A DNA stretch of 64,000 nucleotides, taken from contig CAKVCL010000004.1 of NCBI GenBank assembly GCA_934725855.1, positions 1 to 64,000 of the forward strand, given 5' to 3'. The notes below the pieces were generated by a model. The model was not told the DNA's origin. It made no database searches and worked only from the letters and a program-made list of their open reading frames with translations. This DNA is from an uncultured Cellulosilyticum sp. (lineage in GTDB: Bacteria; Bacillota; Clostridia; Lachnospirales; Cellulosilyticaceae). The position numbers and the translations under genes were made by a program. Of this stretch, positions 57,401 to 64,000 are shown piece after piece (the stretch's first letter is position 1; each line of letters begins with the position of its first letter).

Positions 57401-57714
57401 TTTATAGCTTGTATATTATTTGGGCTATAAACTTCACGATTTGATTTGTTATCTATATGAAAGTTTAAATATAATTCGTTGTTAATGTATTGATTTCTAT
57501 ATATAGGAGGTTCTAAATCCTCGTCATATTCTTTTTTATAAAATAGTTCAATAAAGCTCCATCTTCTGTCATCTAATATAGAACTTTTTTGAAGGATAAA
57601 ATCTGATAAACGATTTTGTGGAGTGAGTAAAGGGATACTGGCTATTTTGTTTTCAGATTTCATCTTAGGATTAAGTCTAGTGACTGTTTTTAATCGCGCA
57701 ACAACTGTTTGCAC
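54409..57714 (-). CDS. long repeat protein, candidate tape measure/ruler
   Basis: 1101 residues from a GTG 7 nt behind AGGAGGGG. After about 145 residues comes a repeat that starts with SLFY-x-E-x2-x-S at residues 147, 307, 473, 690 and 873. Each full unit (160-217 residues) holds a helical hairpin with LEINKFIVEVNQLSNxLIxQLEKQ and NYEAYLVKVQRLYxxFVKNN. The fifth is truncated. Unit 3 carries an extra Asn-rich stretch of INNKE-type micro-repeats (about 565-600). The C-terminal 200 residues are unique and end in KLVDTVYKQIEERLIRERRR, which resembles the conserved end of CIS proteins encoded between tube and LysM genes. No other tape-measure candidate exists in the locus. Confidence 0.65.
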   Translation of the reverse strand: MQTVVARLKTVTRLNPKMKSENKIASIPLLTPQNRLSDFILQKSSILDDRRWSFIELFYKKEYDEDLEPPIYRNQYINNELYLNFHIDNKSNREVYSPNNIQAIKKINHINNQVITPLSKHILYGNSQSNKLSKIRTLNLKQNTSMSLFYHEDIKQSIEEFENNNKGRKSDPTILINQIKRIQSSIIEEIISQKNSTKVNSSLETNQLIVEINQLSENFISQLQREISNKIIINSKNINDKNQLISKEQLFNSYEAYLVKVQRVYNTFVKNNAESKAVLRQNTITSFSKENIRNRISNTISNKNALSLFYPEALKDSVLELEKSKKDVLQDTLELISEIKNIQSNIIEEVIKENKNTKFNTSKSLEINKFIVAVNQLSNSLISQLEKQTTDHHTVVNSKEKINIASNKEINGNQPFIQNEELINNYEAYLVKVQRLYSIFVKNNVGSKALLKQNTITSFNRKNVRNSINNTMSLFYPEALKDSVLELEKSKKDVSKDALELINQIKNIQSDMIEEVIKENKDTKFNTSKSLEINKFIVGVKQLSNSLIRQLEKQTTDHNRERINIQSNKEISNKQINNKEINNKGINNNQIDHRETINYETIDSEKLIENNQRFIKNEELINNYEAYLLKVQRLYNTFVQNNGVAEEALKQNAMIWFNTRNKISNRHELSVFGSEENISSYDIYKNAPISLFYYEELNDSVLEFEKSKKDISKDALELISEIKNIQGNVIEEIIKANKNVKVDRSKSLEINKFIVEVNQLSNQFIRQLEKQVADNNTERTNTASNKKVDDNQPFTKNEELVNNYEEYLLKIYRVYSTFIASDKSIKMLSSRNIMSLFNNQRNKLKISHINSSNVLNSGENISGYAIYNGRPISLFYHEDIKESDAVGRNSEGVHSSMLNKMLLTKKVYQAIQIYEQNLTVAERENTRLEKNKILKEKIGVNHQSFFEGVRNTPINLTQGQINKLDVKEGKMVVVLPKLNFEKHSESEMMILVPPGYSNQPAYPNASNQLFNGNMNNQANYNAPINKASTDYVTDFKANKASKAQNEVKSINEQMKTNMQKLKQTVNYDIGQLERGQMTKLVDTVYKQIEERLIRERRRSGL

Positions 57715-57737
57715 TTCTTTACCCCTCCTTCTTTTAT

Positions 57738-58634
57738 TTAAATGGTGATAATTCCATTGTGCATAAATTCAATTCTTTCTATTGCGACTTCTGAATTTAA
57801 GGCATTAAATTCTGGTGCAACATATCTTATTGGAAAAGCATTAACGACCAGCCACATTTTTACTGGTACACCTGTTGTAGGGCTTAATAGATTAATGAGT
57901 AAATAACCCTTTATAATGCTTCCTGTCATGGTCAACATATGCCATGCAAGAAGGGGACTTAATGTTCCCACTCCTGTTTCTAAAACCAATCTAGAGTTTT
58001 TTGTCTTACTTGGGAAGAAATGAGCGCCGCCATTATCTCCGCCCTCATTATATTCTTCAACTTCCCATTCACTTTCTAAGCCTGATATACTTCTAAAGCT
58101 TCCCATTATGGTATCAATTTCTGGATTTCCCGTTCCAGAAATTTGTATGCCAAATCGATTATTCAAATATACTTTTCTTTCTTCGCCTAAACCAATTACT
58201 TTTTCTTCTCTTCCTGTATTGATTTTAAATTTTCCACTTGATTTCTTTACTTGTGGCCGATAAATATGATTTCCTTTTACTTCACTTACAATTGCTTTCC
58301 CCTGTGCATCTTTCCAATTCCTACTGCTGAAATTCCCTGTTTTATGAACTGCTGGCCTGGCCTTACCCGTTATAGGTCTATTGTAATCATCATTATATCT
58401 AGGCATTTTCCACAGTTCTTCCCGAGTTCGATTTCCCATATTGGCATAATACTCATTAACATCTAACGTTCTATCTAGCTGGTTAGTTTTAGTTGTAGAG
58501 GGACGTCCTACACCTGTTATAGGCGTATAATAGGGAGTATTATATTTAGGCATATCCCAAAGATCCTCTTTTGTTCTTCCAGACATTGTGTTGTAATAGT
58601 CATTTACATCCATATCTATATTCCTCTTCTTCAT
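57738..58634 (-). CDS. second tube-type protein with N-terminal tandem repeat
   Basis: 298 residues. The C-terminal part (about 158-298) is a gp19/Hcp-like tube domain (FGIQISGTGNPEIDTIMGSF, ALNSEVAIERIEFMHNGIIT), similar to Afp5, the adaptor between hub and main tube. Unusually it has two N-terminal copies of a 49-residue repeat (9-57 and 58-100): DVN-D/E-YY...RT-K/R-E-D/E-LW-x-MP-K/R-YN...PITG-x2-RP. A linker of about 55 residues follows. Such extra sequence could line the lumen, plug the tube end or hold cargo. SD GGGGAGG before ATG. Confidence 0.82.
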   Translation of the reverse strand: MKKRNIDMDVNDYYNTMSGRTKEDLWDMPKYNTPYYTPITGVGRPSTTKTNQLDRTLDVNEYYANMGNRTREELWKMPRYNDDYNRPITGKARPAVHKTGNFSSRNWKDAQGKAIVSEVKGNHIYRPQVKKSSGKFKINTGREEKVIGLGEERKVYLNNRFGIQISGTGNPEIDTIMGSFRSISGLESEWEVEEYNEGGDNGGAHFFPSKTKNSRLVLETGVGTLSPLLAWHMLTMTGSIIKGYLLINLLSPTTGVPVKMWLVVNAFPIRYVAPEFNALNSEVAIERIEFMHNGIITI

Positions 58635-58656
58635 AACATCCTCCCCTCATCCACTC

Positions 58657-58821
58657 TTAAGATTTAATATCAAATATACTTTCTGGCGCATCACTAATCT
58701 TCTTATTTATTTTAGATACTTGCTTACACCATCTTCTTCTTTCTTTATGGTCAAGTTCCATTACTTGTTCATGTGACCAATGCAAATAGTATGCTAAAAA
58801 AGCGGTTTCTTCATAGAGCAT
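58657..58821 (-). CDS. small DUF6760-like CIS protein
   Basis: 54 residues from ATG 58821: MLYEETAFLAYYLHWSHEQV, then MELDHKERRRWCKQVSKIN. The pattern (LYPEEMLYEE, AYYxHW, H/K-ERRRW) fits the tiny conserved protein found between chaperone and tube genes in CIS loci. The start is uncertain. The conserved LSLYPEE lies upstream of this ATG, overlapping the preceding gene's stop, but no ordinary start codon is available there; the frame opens after a TGA near 58875 with only ATT or GTA codons. Coupled, non-canonical initiation or a programmed shift is possible. Confidence 0.65.
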   Translation of the reverse strand: MLYEETAFLAYYLHWSHEQVMELDHKERRRWCKQVSKINKKISDAPESIFDIKS

Positions 58822-58844
58822 TTCCTCAGGATATAAGGAAAGCT

Positions 58845-59210
58845 CTACTCCTCTAAAAAATCCAAAGGCAGCTCGAATTCATGTTGGCATTTTGGACAAG
58901 TTACATGATGTGCAGGCACATCTAATAAATTGATTCTCTGATATAAATCTTGTAAATAAGCCATATCCACTGTAAATAGGTTTTCAATAATCTTTGTATT
59001 TATAGTTGGCAAAGTTCCTAATTTAGTAACTACCCTTGAAAGTAGTACAATGGTTAAATAACCTGGATTTTGCTGTACTCTTGGATCTCTCATAGGTAAA
59101 ATTTCATCTGCTGCAGTTGCTAATCTCATAACCCCTTTTTTATGTACTTCTCCACTTGCATCCACATAACCCCTTGGTAAAGTAAATTCATATTCTATTT
59201 GAAAAGCCAT
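58845..59210 (-). CDS. tail assembly chaperone-like protein with zinc ribbon end
   Basis: 121 residues. The body resembles phage tail/CIS small conserved proteins (FTLPRGYVDASGEVHKKGVM, MRLATAADEI, VVTKLGTLPTINTKIIENLF). The C-terminus carries a CPKC knuckle followed by HEFELPLDF; its partner ligand may be the preceding His-rich AHHVTC. In T4-like systems proteins in this position act during tube/baseplate assembly. SD GAGGTG 8 nt before ATG. Downstream gene overlaps or abuts its stop. Confidence 0.78.
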   Translation of the reverse strand: MAFQIEYEFTLPRGYVDASGEVHKKGVMRLATAADEILPMRDPRVQQNPGYLTIVLLSRVVTKLGTLPTINTKIIENLFTVDMAYLQDLYQRINLLDVPAHHVTCPKCQHEFELPLDFLEE

Positions 59211-59248
59211 TTTCTATCACCTCTATTATATTTCTCTATTATATTTAT

Positions 59249-59279
59249 AGAAAGGCTACACGTTATATGTAGCCTTTCT
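59249..59279 (-). terminator. 12-bp hairpin between main tube and downstream genes
   Basis: AGAAAGGCTACA (59249-59260) and TGTAGCCTTTCT (59268-59279) form a perfect stem with a 7-nt loop, 22 bp after the tube stop. The following minus-strand sequence is A/T-rich but lacks a clean T run. It is therefore more likely a partial terminator or RNA-protecting stem that keeps tube and sheath mRNA more abundant. Confidence 0.6.
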
Positions 59280-59300
59280 TGTTGTTTATCTATAATATTT

Positions 59301-59789
59301 TTAAATTTCTGATGGTGTTGCTGAGTCAATAGCACCACCGTCTACTCTCCAAATCCCTTCATGAGCAATTTCTAGAGATTCTATAGCTACCTCAGAACCA
59401 AGTGCATTCAAACTTGGACCTGTATAATGAGTAGGCCATGCATTAATAACTTCCCAAGAAGGACCTTCTGCTCCTGTATCATCTAATAGCTTTATCGTAA
59501 GATTCTTTCTAGCAATTCCTGTAGGACCTGCTGTATTATTAGAAGATACAGTATTTAACCATTCCATCATTTCCATAGAGCCAATTACGCCCCATTTTAA
59601 AGTAATATTACTATATTTTGTTAATCCAGCTAGTTTTCTAGGGGTAGTTCTAAGGTCATTTCCTTCTCTATATTCCACTACATCAACTGAAATATCTCCA
59701 CCTGAAACCTCTGAAAATCCAGCACTTTCCACGCCATCAAATTCAACTTTAAATCGCATGGTCTTAAAAGGGTATCTAATTTCTGGCAT
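59301..59789 (-). CDS. main inner tube protein (gp19/Hcp-like, Afp1-type)
   Basis: 162 residues with the full tube-protein pattern: YPFKTMRFKVEFDGVESAGF, SEVSGGDISVDVVEYREG, LTKYSNITLKWGVIG, and ALGSEVAIESLEIAHEGI. Hexameric rings stack into the tube inside the sheath. It follows the sheath gene by 44 bp with AAAGGA as SD. A stable stem-loop directly behind it suggests high expression. No extension or cargo domain. Confidence 0.93.
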   Translation of the reverse strand: MPEIRYPFKTMRFKVEFDGVESAGFSEVSGGDISVDVVEYREGNDLRTTPRKLAGLTKYSNITLKWGVIGSMEMMEWLNTVSSNNTAGPTGIARKNLTIKLLDDTGAEGPSWEVINAWPTHYTGPSLNALGSEVAIESLEIAHEGIWRVDGGAIDSATPSEI

Positions 59790-59833
59790 TCTTATTCAAT
59801 CCTTTCTATGTAAACTTATTCTCACCAATTCTA

Positions 59834-61624
59834 TTAATTTGAAGCTGTATATTGACCAATCTTGAAGATTACAAACTCTGCTGGTTTAACTGGTGCAACA
59901 CCAATTACACAGATTAATCTACCATTATCAATGTCATCTTGGGTCATCGTTTCTCTTCCAATATTTACAAAGAATGCTTGTTCTGGAGAAGTTCCTGCTA
60001 ATGCACCAGAACGCCATACTGAAGATAAATAAAGTTCAATTGAACGTTGTACTCTTGCCCATAATGCTTCTGTATTAGGTTCAAATACGACCCAGTTTGT
60101 ATTGGCTTTGATAGATTCTTCTAAGTATATGAATAATCTACGTACATTGACATACTTCCAATTTCCATTAGAAGAACAGGTTCTAGCACCCCATACACGT
60201 ACACCTCTTCCTGGGAATGCTCTTACAAGGTTTACACCTGCTGGATTTAAGCGGTCTTGTTCTCCTGTATTATAATTAAATTCAAGTCCTGTACATGCTC
60301 TAACTACTTCATTTGCAGGTGCTTTATGTACACCTATTGCTAAATCGCATCTTGCATAAATACCTGCCATTGAAGCTGAAGGTGGCAAATACATATTCTT
60401 TTTAGCAACTGGATCAAATACTTGTAACCAAGGATGATACATAGCTGCATAAGAAGAATCAAACATATCCTTATATTCCAGGATTTCATCTACTTTCTTT
60501 CTATTTCTTGGAATATCTAAAATAGCAAATCTGCTCTTTAGATTTTCACAATGTGCAACTAATGACAATTGAACATCTGGTAAAGTAACTCCTGGAACTG
60601 CCATCATGCTCACATCACTTACTTCAATAAATGCCTGAATACCAGTCCTTTTGCTAGGACCTGCATCTGTTCCAATGAAATCTCCTGCATTAATATTTGC
60701 AATGCTTCCATCAGAACCATTTTCAAAAGTAACAAGTAAACTTTCACCTACACCACCTACCATTGTAAATGGTGCATCATTTTGCTGTGCTACTGGAGCA
60801 GCTGGCGCATTTTCCACTCCCTCAGACTTTTTATCTTGTTTTTTATCATTTTCTACTTTAACTGGTGCTGGTTTAGCAGTTGGTTTTGATACCTCAACTC
60901 TTACTAAATCACTTTTTGATAAACGAGTTGCAATAAAATCTGGTGAATCTGGATTTAAAGATACAAAGCTATACTCTTCTTTGGCATCATCACATTTAAT
61001 CACAACACTAAGTTCTGAACTTCTGATAAATTTGCTAGGAACAAGTGATTGGTCTACAATGCTTGCTGGTACTGGCACATTAAAGCTTATCGTATTTTCT
61101 TGAATTGCTGTAATCTTGCCATAAGTTTTGGTTCTACCCTCATCAAACATGACCGTATCACCAACAAAGAAACCTTCTGCATTTTTTACCACACATTCAT
61201 TACCCTTTACTTCATAAACAGGTACTTTTTGTTTACTCGTTGGCATAATGGTTACTTTAATTCTATTTCCCCATTCTCCTACACTTGCTGCTTTAAAAGT
61301 AAGAATTTGTGGTGCTTTCCCTACTGCTTCCTTGGCATCACTTGGAGCGACTCTCATCACATAACATTTAGCCCCCCCATTAATAAAGAAATGCTCTACA
61401 GCACTTGGAAGATATCTATATTCCCCATATTTTGATTCTGTAAGATAACCTCCAAATATTCTTTTATAATCACTAAAACTGGTTAAGAATTCTGGCTTTC
61501 CAACTGTAGCACCTTTTTCAGCCAACCCTATAAAACCTGCTGTACTTGTTCCTACACCCTCCATAGGGACAGAACCTGATTCATATTCTTCAACATACAC
61601 ACCTGGAGATAAATATTCTGGCAT
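59834..61624 (-). CDS. contractile sheath protein
   Basis: 596 residues. The N-terminus (MPEYLSPGVYVEEYESGSVP) and C-terminus (VNVRRLFIYLEESIKANTNW, VFEPN, DIDNGRLICVIGVAPVKPAEF) are hallmark sheath sequences. A low-complexity Pro/Ala/Lys/Gln-rich loop (about 247-286) probably projects from the particle surface. It is a single sheath gene, unlike the three of Afp. The only SD near ATG is a weak AGGT; a strong AAAGGAGG lies 57 nt upstream, with a hairpin between (see 61635-61689). Confidence 0.95.
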   Translation of the reverse strand: MPEYLSPGVYVEEYESGSVPMEGVGTSTAGFIGLAEKGATVGKPEFLTSFSDYKRIFGGYLTESKYGEYRYLPSAVEHFFINGGAKCYVMRVAPSDAKEAVGKAPQILTFKAASVGEWGNRIKVTIMPTSKQKVPVYEVKGNECVVKNAEGFFVGDTVMFDEGRTKTYGKITAIQENTISFNVPVPASIVDQSLVPSKFIRSSELSVVIKCDDAKEEYSFVSLNPDSPDFIATRLSKSDLVRVEVSKPTAKPAPVKVENDKKQDKKSEGVENAPAAPVAQQNDAPFTMVGGVGESLLVTFENGSDGSIANINAGDFIGTDAGPSKRTGIQAFIEVSDVSMMAVPGVTLPDVQLSLVAHCENLKSRFAILDIPRNRKKVDEILEYKDMFDSSYAAMYHPWLQVFDPVAKKNMYLPPSASMAGIYARCDLAIGVHKAPANEVVRACTGLEFNYNTGEQDRLNPAGVNLVRAFPGRGVRVWGARTCSSNGNWKYVNVRRLFIYLEESIKANTNWVVFEPNTEALWARVQRSIELYLSSVWRSGALAGTSPEQAFFVNIGRETMTQDDIDNGRLICVIGVAPVKPAEFVIFKIGQYTASN

Positions 61625-61634
61625 AAGCTTGTAC

Positions 61635-61689
61635 CTGATTTAATTTAAAATATTAGTATCTTTATCCTATTAAATCAGTTGCCTCCTTT
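61635..61689 (-). promoter_or_regulatory. distant SD with intervening hairpin before the sheath start
   Basis: AAAGGAGG (61682-61689) is 57 nt from the sheath ATG. Between them CTGATTTAAT (61635-61644) and ATTAAATCAG (61669-61678) can pair perfectly. If folded, the 44-nt hairpin leaves only 13 unpaired nt between SD and ATG. No start codon follows the SD at a normal distance. Confidence 0.55.
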
Positions 61690-61727
61690 CATAATGTTTT
61701 ATTTAATAATATATGCGTTAGCACATA

Positions 61728-63950
61728 TTAGAAAATCAAATCTGCATACTGTTTTAAATCCTCTTTTACAATAATAATGTTATGCTTTCTTTGTTCCTGT
61801 ACTGCACTTTTTAACAAATGTTTCATGGAAATGCTATTTCCCTCTGAAGCGGCTAAAAATGCTGCTCCAATTACTATATTTTTAATGTTACCTCCAGCCA
61901 CTTTAAACTGATTCGCCATGAATTTCAAATCCAAATCATCCGCAACTGGTGCATTCACATCTAATAACTTTTTCCATAAATTCAATCTAATATTTTCATC
62001 TGGGAATGGGAAATTAATAATATAATTAATACGTCTCATAAATGCATCATCAATATTTTGTAATAAGTTGGTTGCCATAATAATAATGCCATCATACTCT
62101 TCCATTTGTTGCAGTAAATACGCCACTTCTATGTTGGCATGTCGGTCATTAGAGTCTTTTACTTCTGAACGTTTACCAAATAAAGCATCCATCTCATCAA
62201 AAAACAAAATACAATTTGCATTCTTTGCTTCCCTAAAGATTTTTTCTAAGTTTTTTTCTGTTTCACCTATATATTTACTAATGACTTGTGATAGCTGTAT
62301 CTTGTAAGACTGCATATGTAGTTCATGAGCAATCACTTGGGCCCCCATAGTCTTACCTGTCCCTGGTGGACCTGCAAAAAGCATTGAAAGTCCTTTTCCA
62401 TAAGTTACTCTTTTGTCAAATCCCCATTTATAATAAACGGTATGTTTGTATTTTACCCTCATACAGGCTTGCTTTAATATTTCAAGCTGGTCTTGTGGTA
62501 AAACAATATCTTCCCAGTTATAACTCGGCTCGATTTTACTTCCTAAAGTGCTAAGTGATGTTACAACTTGTTCATAACAACACTTATGTATAAGTTCTGT
62601 ATCTATAGACTGTAAAGAATAAGCCTTTCTTAGCCCTTCGGCCTGCTCTATGCTTGATTTAATCTGGCCAATAGTAAATCTAAATTTTGTGGCTAATTCC
62701 TCAATATTAACTTTATCTTGAAAAGATGCCTCTTTTGAAAACTCCTTCCACAAAACCAACCTTTCATTTTCTGTTGGCATTTCCAAAGGAATATTTATTT
62801 TCACAAAGCTTCTTGGAAGCTTTGTATCATTCCAACTTTTATTAGATGTGATAAATATATACTTCTTAATATAGATTATATTTTCATTTAATAAATCTAA
62901 AAACAAAAACAATTCCTTTTTATTTTCTTCTTCTAACAGATATTCAAAACTTGTAAAACATAAGTAAGCTTCCTCTAATATTGCTTCTCCTATTACTTCG
63001 AGCATCTTCTCTTTAAGATTTTCTTCTAGCATATACTCTACATTTACAAAAATAACCCTAGAACTTATCTCGTGCATAACTTGTTTTACAATAAACTTCT
63101 TGCCATTACCTGTCTCCCCATTTAAATAGATAATGTTTGTAACATCATCTGAACTATTTTCAATAATTTTACATATGCCCTGTATATTATTTTCATTCAT
63201 ATAAGGAGTTTGTAATGGTTCTTGATCACTATAAATTTGAGTAAAAACGCCATTTACCTCAGTTGTTTGGTTTTTACTTTCTAAATCCTCATCCTTTTCC
63301 TCACTAGATAAAAGGAACTCCACAATCTTCTTCTTTAATCTTAATGGCATTTCTAAAAATGTCTTCTCAGCTTCTGCCTCTAGTATAAATTTGGTAAAAA
63401 AGCTTTGCTCATTAAAATAATCCATATAATCTACTACTTTATCATAAGGTGGTGCAAATAACTTTATCGCACTTTCAGCAGTAGGTATAGACTTAGTCAT
63501 GTTATCTTGTAAATAGATAAATATCTTCTCATATTTCTTATCCACTAAGCTTACTAAGCCTAGCAAAAGACAATTGGTCAAAAATGTGTTTAACTTAAAT
63601 ACCTTAATCAATTGACATAATGGAATATGAACATCTTTTTCTTGTGTTGCCTTCATCCTAGACCTGAAATACCTATCTATGGCATCGATATCCTCAATTT
63701 CTTCCTCTTCAAGGTTTATCCCTACAATAAAATCATTTGCCTTGACTAAATTTTGTTCAAACTCTTGTCTAGTAACAACCATTCCTAGCATTTTATTCAT
63801 ATGATTTTCGGGTCCTACCCACATATGATACTTATATAAATAATATATCCTAAGGTCTAATAATGCTGTAAAGTCACTCACTAAAGCCCACTGATTATCA
63901 TACGGCTCATTGATTTTTGTTAGATCTATCCCAAAATCCATACCATCCAC
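61728..63950 (-). CDS. CIS AAA+ ATPase (Afp15-like)
   Basis: 740 residues. The C-terminal AAA+ domain (about 485-735) has Walker A GPPGTGKT (527-534), Walker B ILFFDEMD (581-588), sensor MATN (625-628) and arginine finger FMRR (637-640). A central segment (about 255-460) looks like a second, degenerate ATPase with GETGNGKK (278-285) and no clear DE. The N-terminus (1-220) is the helical region found in CIS ATPases. It likely remodels or disassembles sheath or assists assembly. GTG 63950 is chosen: GGGGG lies 7 nt upstream. First CIS gene in the window; more may lie beyond the edge. Confidence 0.92.
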   Translation of the reverse strand: MDGMDFGIDLTKINEPYDNQWALVSDFTALLDLRIYYLYKYHMWVGPENHMNKMLGMVVTRQEFEQNLVKANDFIVGINLEEEEIEDIDAIDRYFRSRMKATQEKDVHIPLCQLIKVFKLNTFLTNCLLLGLVSLVDKKYEKIFIYLQDNMTKSIPTAESAIKLFAPPYDKVVDYMDYFNEQSFFTKFILEAEAEKTFLEMPLRLKKKIVEFLLSSEEKDEDLESKNQTTEVNGVFTQIYSDQEPLQTPYMNENNIQGICKIIENSSDDVTNIIYLNGETGNGKKFIVKQVMHEISSRVIFVNVEYMLEENLKEKMLEVIGEAILEEAYLCFTSFEYLLEEENKKELFLFLDLLNENIIYIKKYIFITSNKSWNDTKLPRSFVKINIPLEMPTENERLVLWKEFSKEASFQDKVNIEELATKFRFTIGQIKSSIEQAEGLRKAYSLQSIDTELIHKCCYEQVVTSLSTLGSKIEPSYNWEDIVLPQDQLEILKQACMRVKYKHTVYYKWGFDKRVTYGKGLSMLFAGPPGTGKTMGAQVIAHELHMQSYKIQLSQVISKYIGETEKNLEKIFREAKNANCILFFDEMDALFGKRSEVKDSNDRHANIEVAYLLQQMEEYDGIIIMATNLLQNIDDAFMRRINYIINFPFPDENIRLNLWKKLLDVNAPVADDLDLKFMANQFKVAGGNIKNIVIGAAFLAASEGNSISMKHLLKSAVQEQRKHNIIIVKEDLKQYADLIF

Positions 63951-64000
63951 TTCACCACCCCCATTCTTAATTTATTTTAGCCTTCTCTATTTTTTCATAT

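Noticed and set aside
54409..57714. CRISPR-like or satellite repeat in the Asn-rich and repeated parts of this gene
   Set aside because: Repeats are in frame, diverged, of codon-multiple length and encode helical protein; no constant direct repeat with unique spacers.
60651..61103. 150-codon plus-strand frame inside the sheath gene
   Set aside because: Antisense to a convincingly conserved sheath protein, no SD and no recognisable sequence.
25480..63950. Interpretation as a myophage prophage or R-type bacteriocin
   Set aside because: No integrase, terminase, portal, capsid, holin or lysin; presence of AAA+ ATPase, DUF4255/Pvc16 and PAAR-like genes fits a CIS instead.
25480..63950. Interpretation as a type VI secretion system
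   Set aside because: No TssJLM membrane complex, no TssK and no ClpV; the sheath is a single protein and the ATPase is Afp15-like.

Overview
The window is AT-rich with very strong Shine-Dalgarno sequences (GGAGG or GGGGG) and a typical anaerobic Firmicute gene set: bifunctional AdhE behind a Rex-like operator, class I two-subunit fumarase, rubredoxin-rubrerythrin, DUF1540, YhgE/Pip, SLH-domain protein. This suggests a clostridial chromosome, probably Lachnospirales (a Cellulosilyticum-like relative would fit). The genus is an inference; there is no rRNA or marker gene here to fix it.

From 1 to about 25.5 kb the content is mostly ordinary housekeeping. It holds an alpha/beta hydrolase, adhE, two tandem methyl-accepting chemotaxis receptors, a lipoprotein, SppA, an AI-2E-family permease followed by fumarase alpha and beta, DUF1540 and rubrerythrin, YhgE, a lipid kinase, tRNA-Leu(AAG) with a consensus promoter, a second AI-2E-family permease, thioredoxin and an SLH protein. 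Three non-protein items stand out: a probable free-standing structured RNA (about 17.72-17.91 kb), a group II intron inserted just behind a terminator (21.39-23.27 kb), and a small gene with a likely CTG start (25.0 kb).

From about 25.5 kb to the right edge everything reads on the minus strand. It is a contractile injection system (CIS/eCIS, 'phage-tail-like') locus, read from 64 kb leftwards: AAA+ ATPase, sheath, inner tube, zinc-ribbon chaperone-like protein, a tiny DUF6760-like protein, a second tube protein with an N-terminal tandem repeat, a 1101-residue repeat protein (candidate ruler), LysM protein, hub, spike, gp25, two baseplate-J proteins, tail protein I, and a large baseplate-associated protein. 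No capsid, portal, terminase or integrase genes are present, so it is not a prophage.

The leftward half of the locus is unusual. Embedded between the structural genes and the Pvc16/DUF4255 and PAAR-like genes are a kinase-like protein, a membrane sensor with a degenerate class III cyclase domain, and a membrane MORN-repeat/coiled-coil protein. After these come a sensor-GNAT fusion, a substrate-binding lipoprotein, and a sensor-MFS fusion. The last two genes are paralogous proteins of about 630 residues with an atypical kinase signature (DRHxGN...IDND), which I propose as cargo/effectors. They share a 583-bp block of perfect identity, a sign of recent gene conversion. Together this looks like a CIS wired to membrane sensing and possibly carrying kinase effectors.
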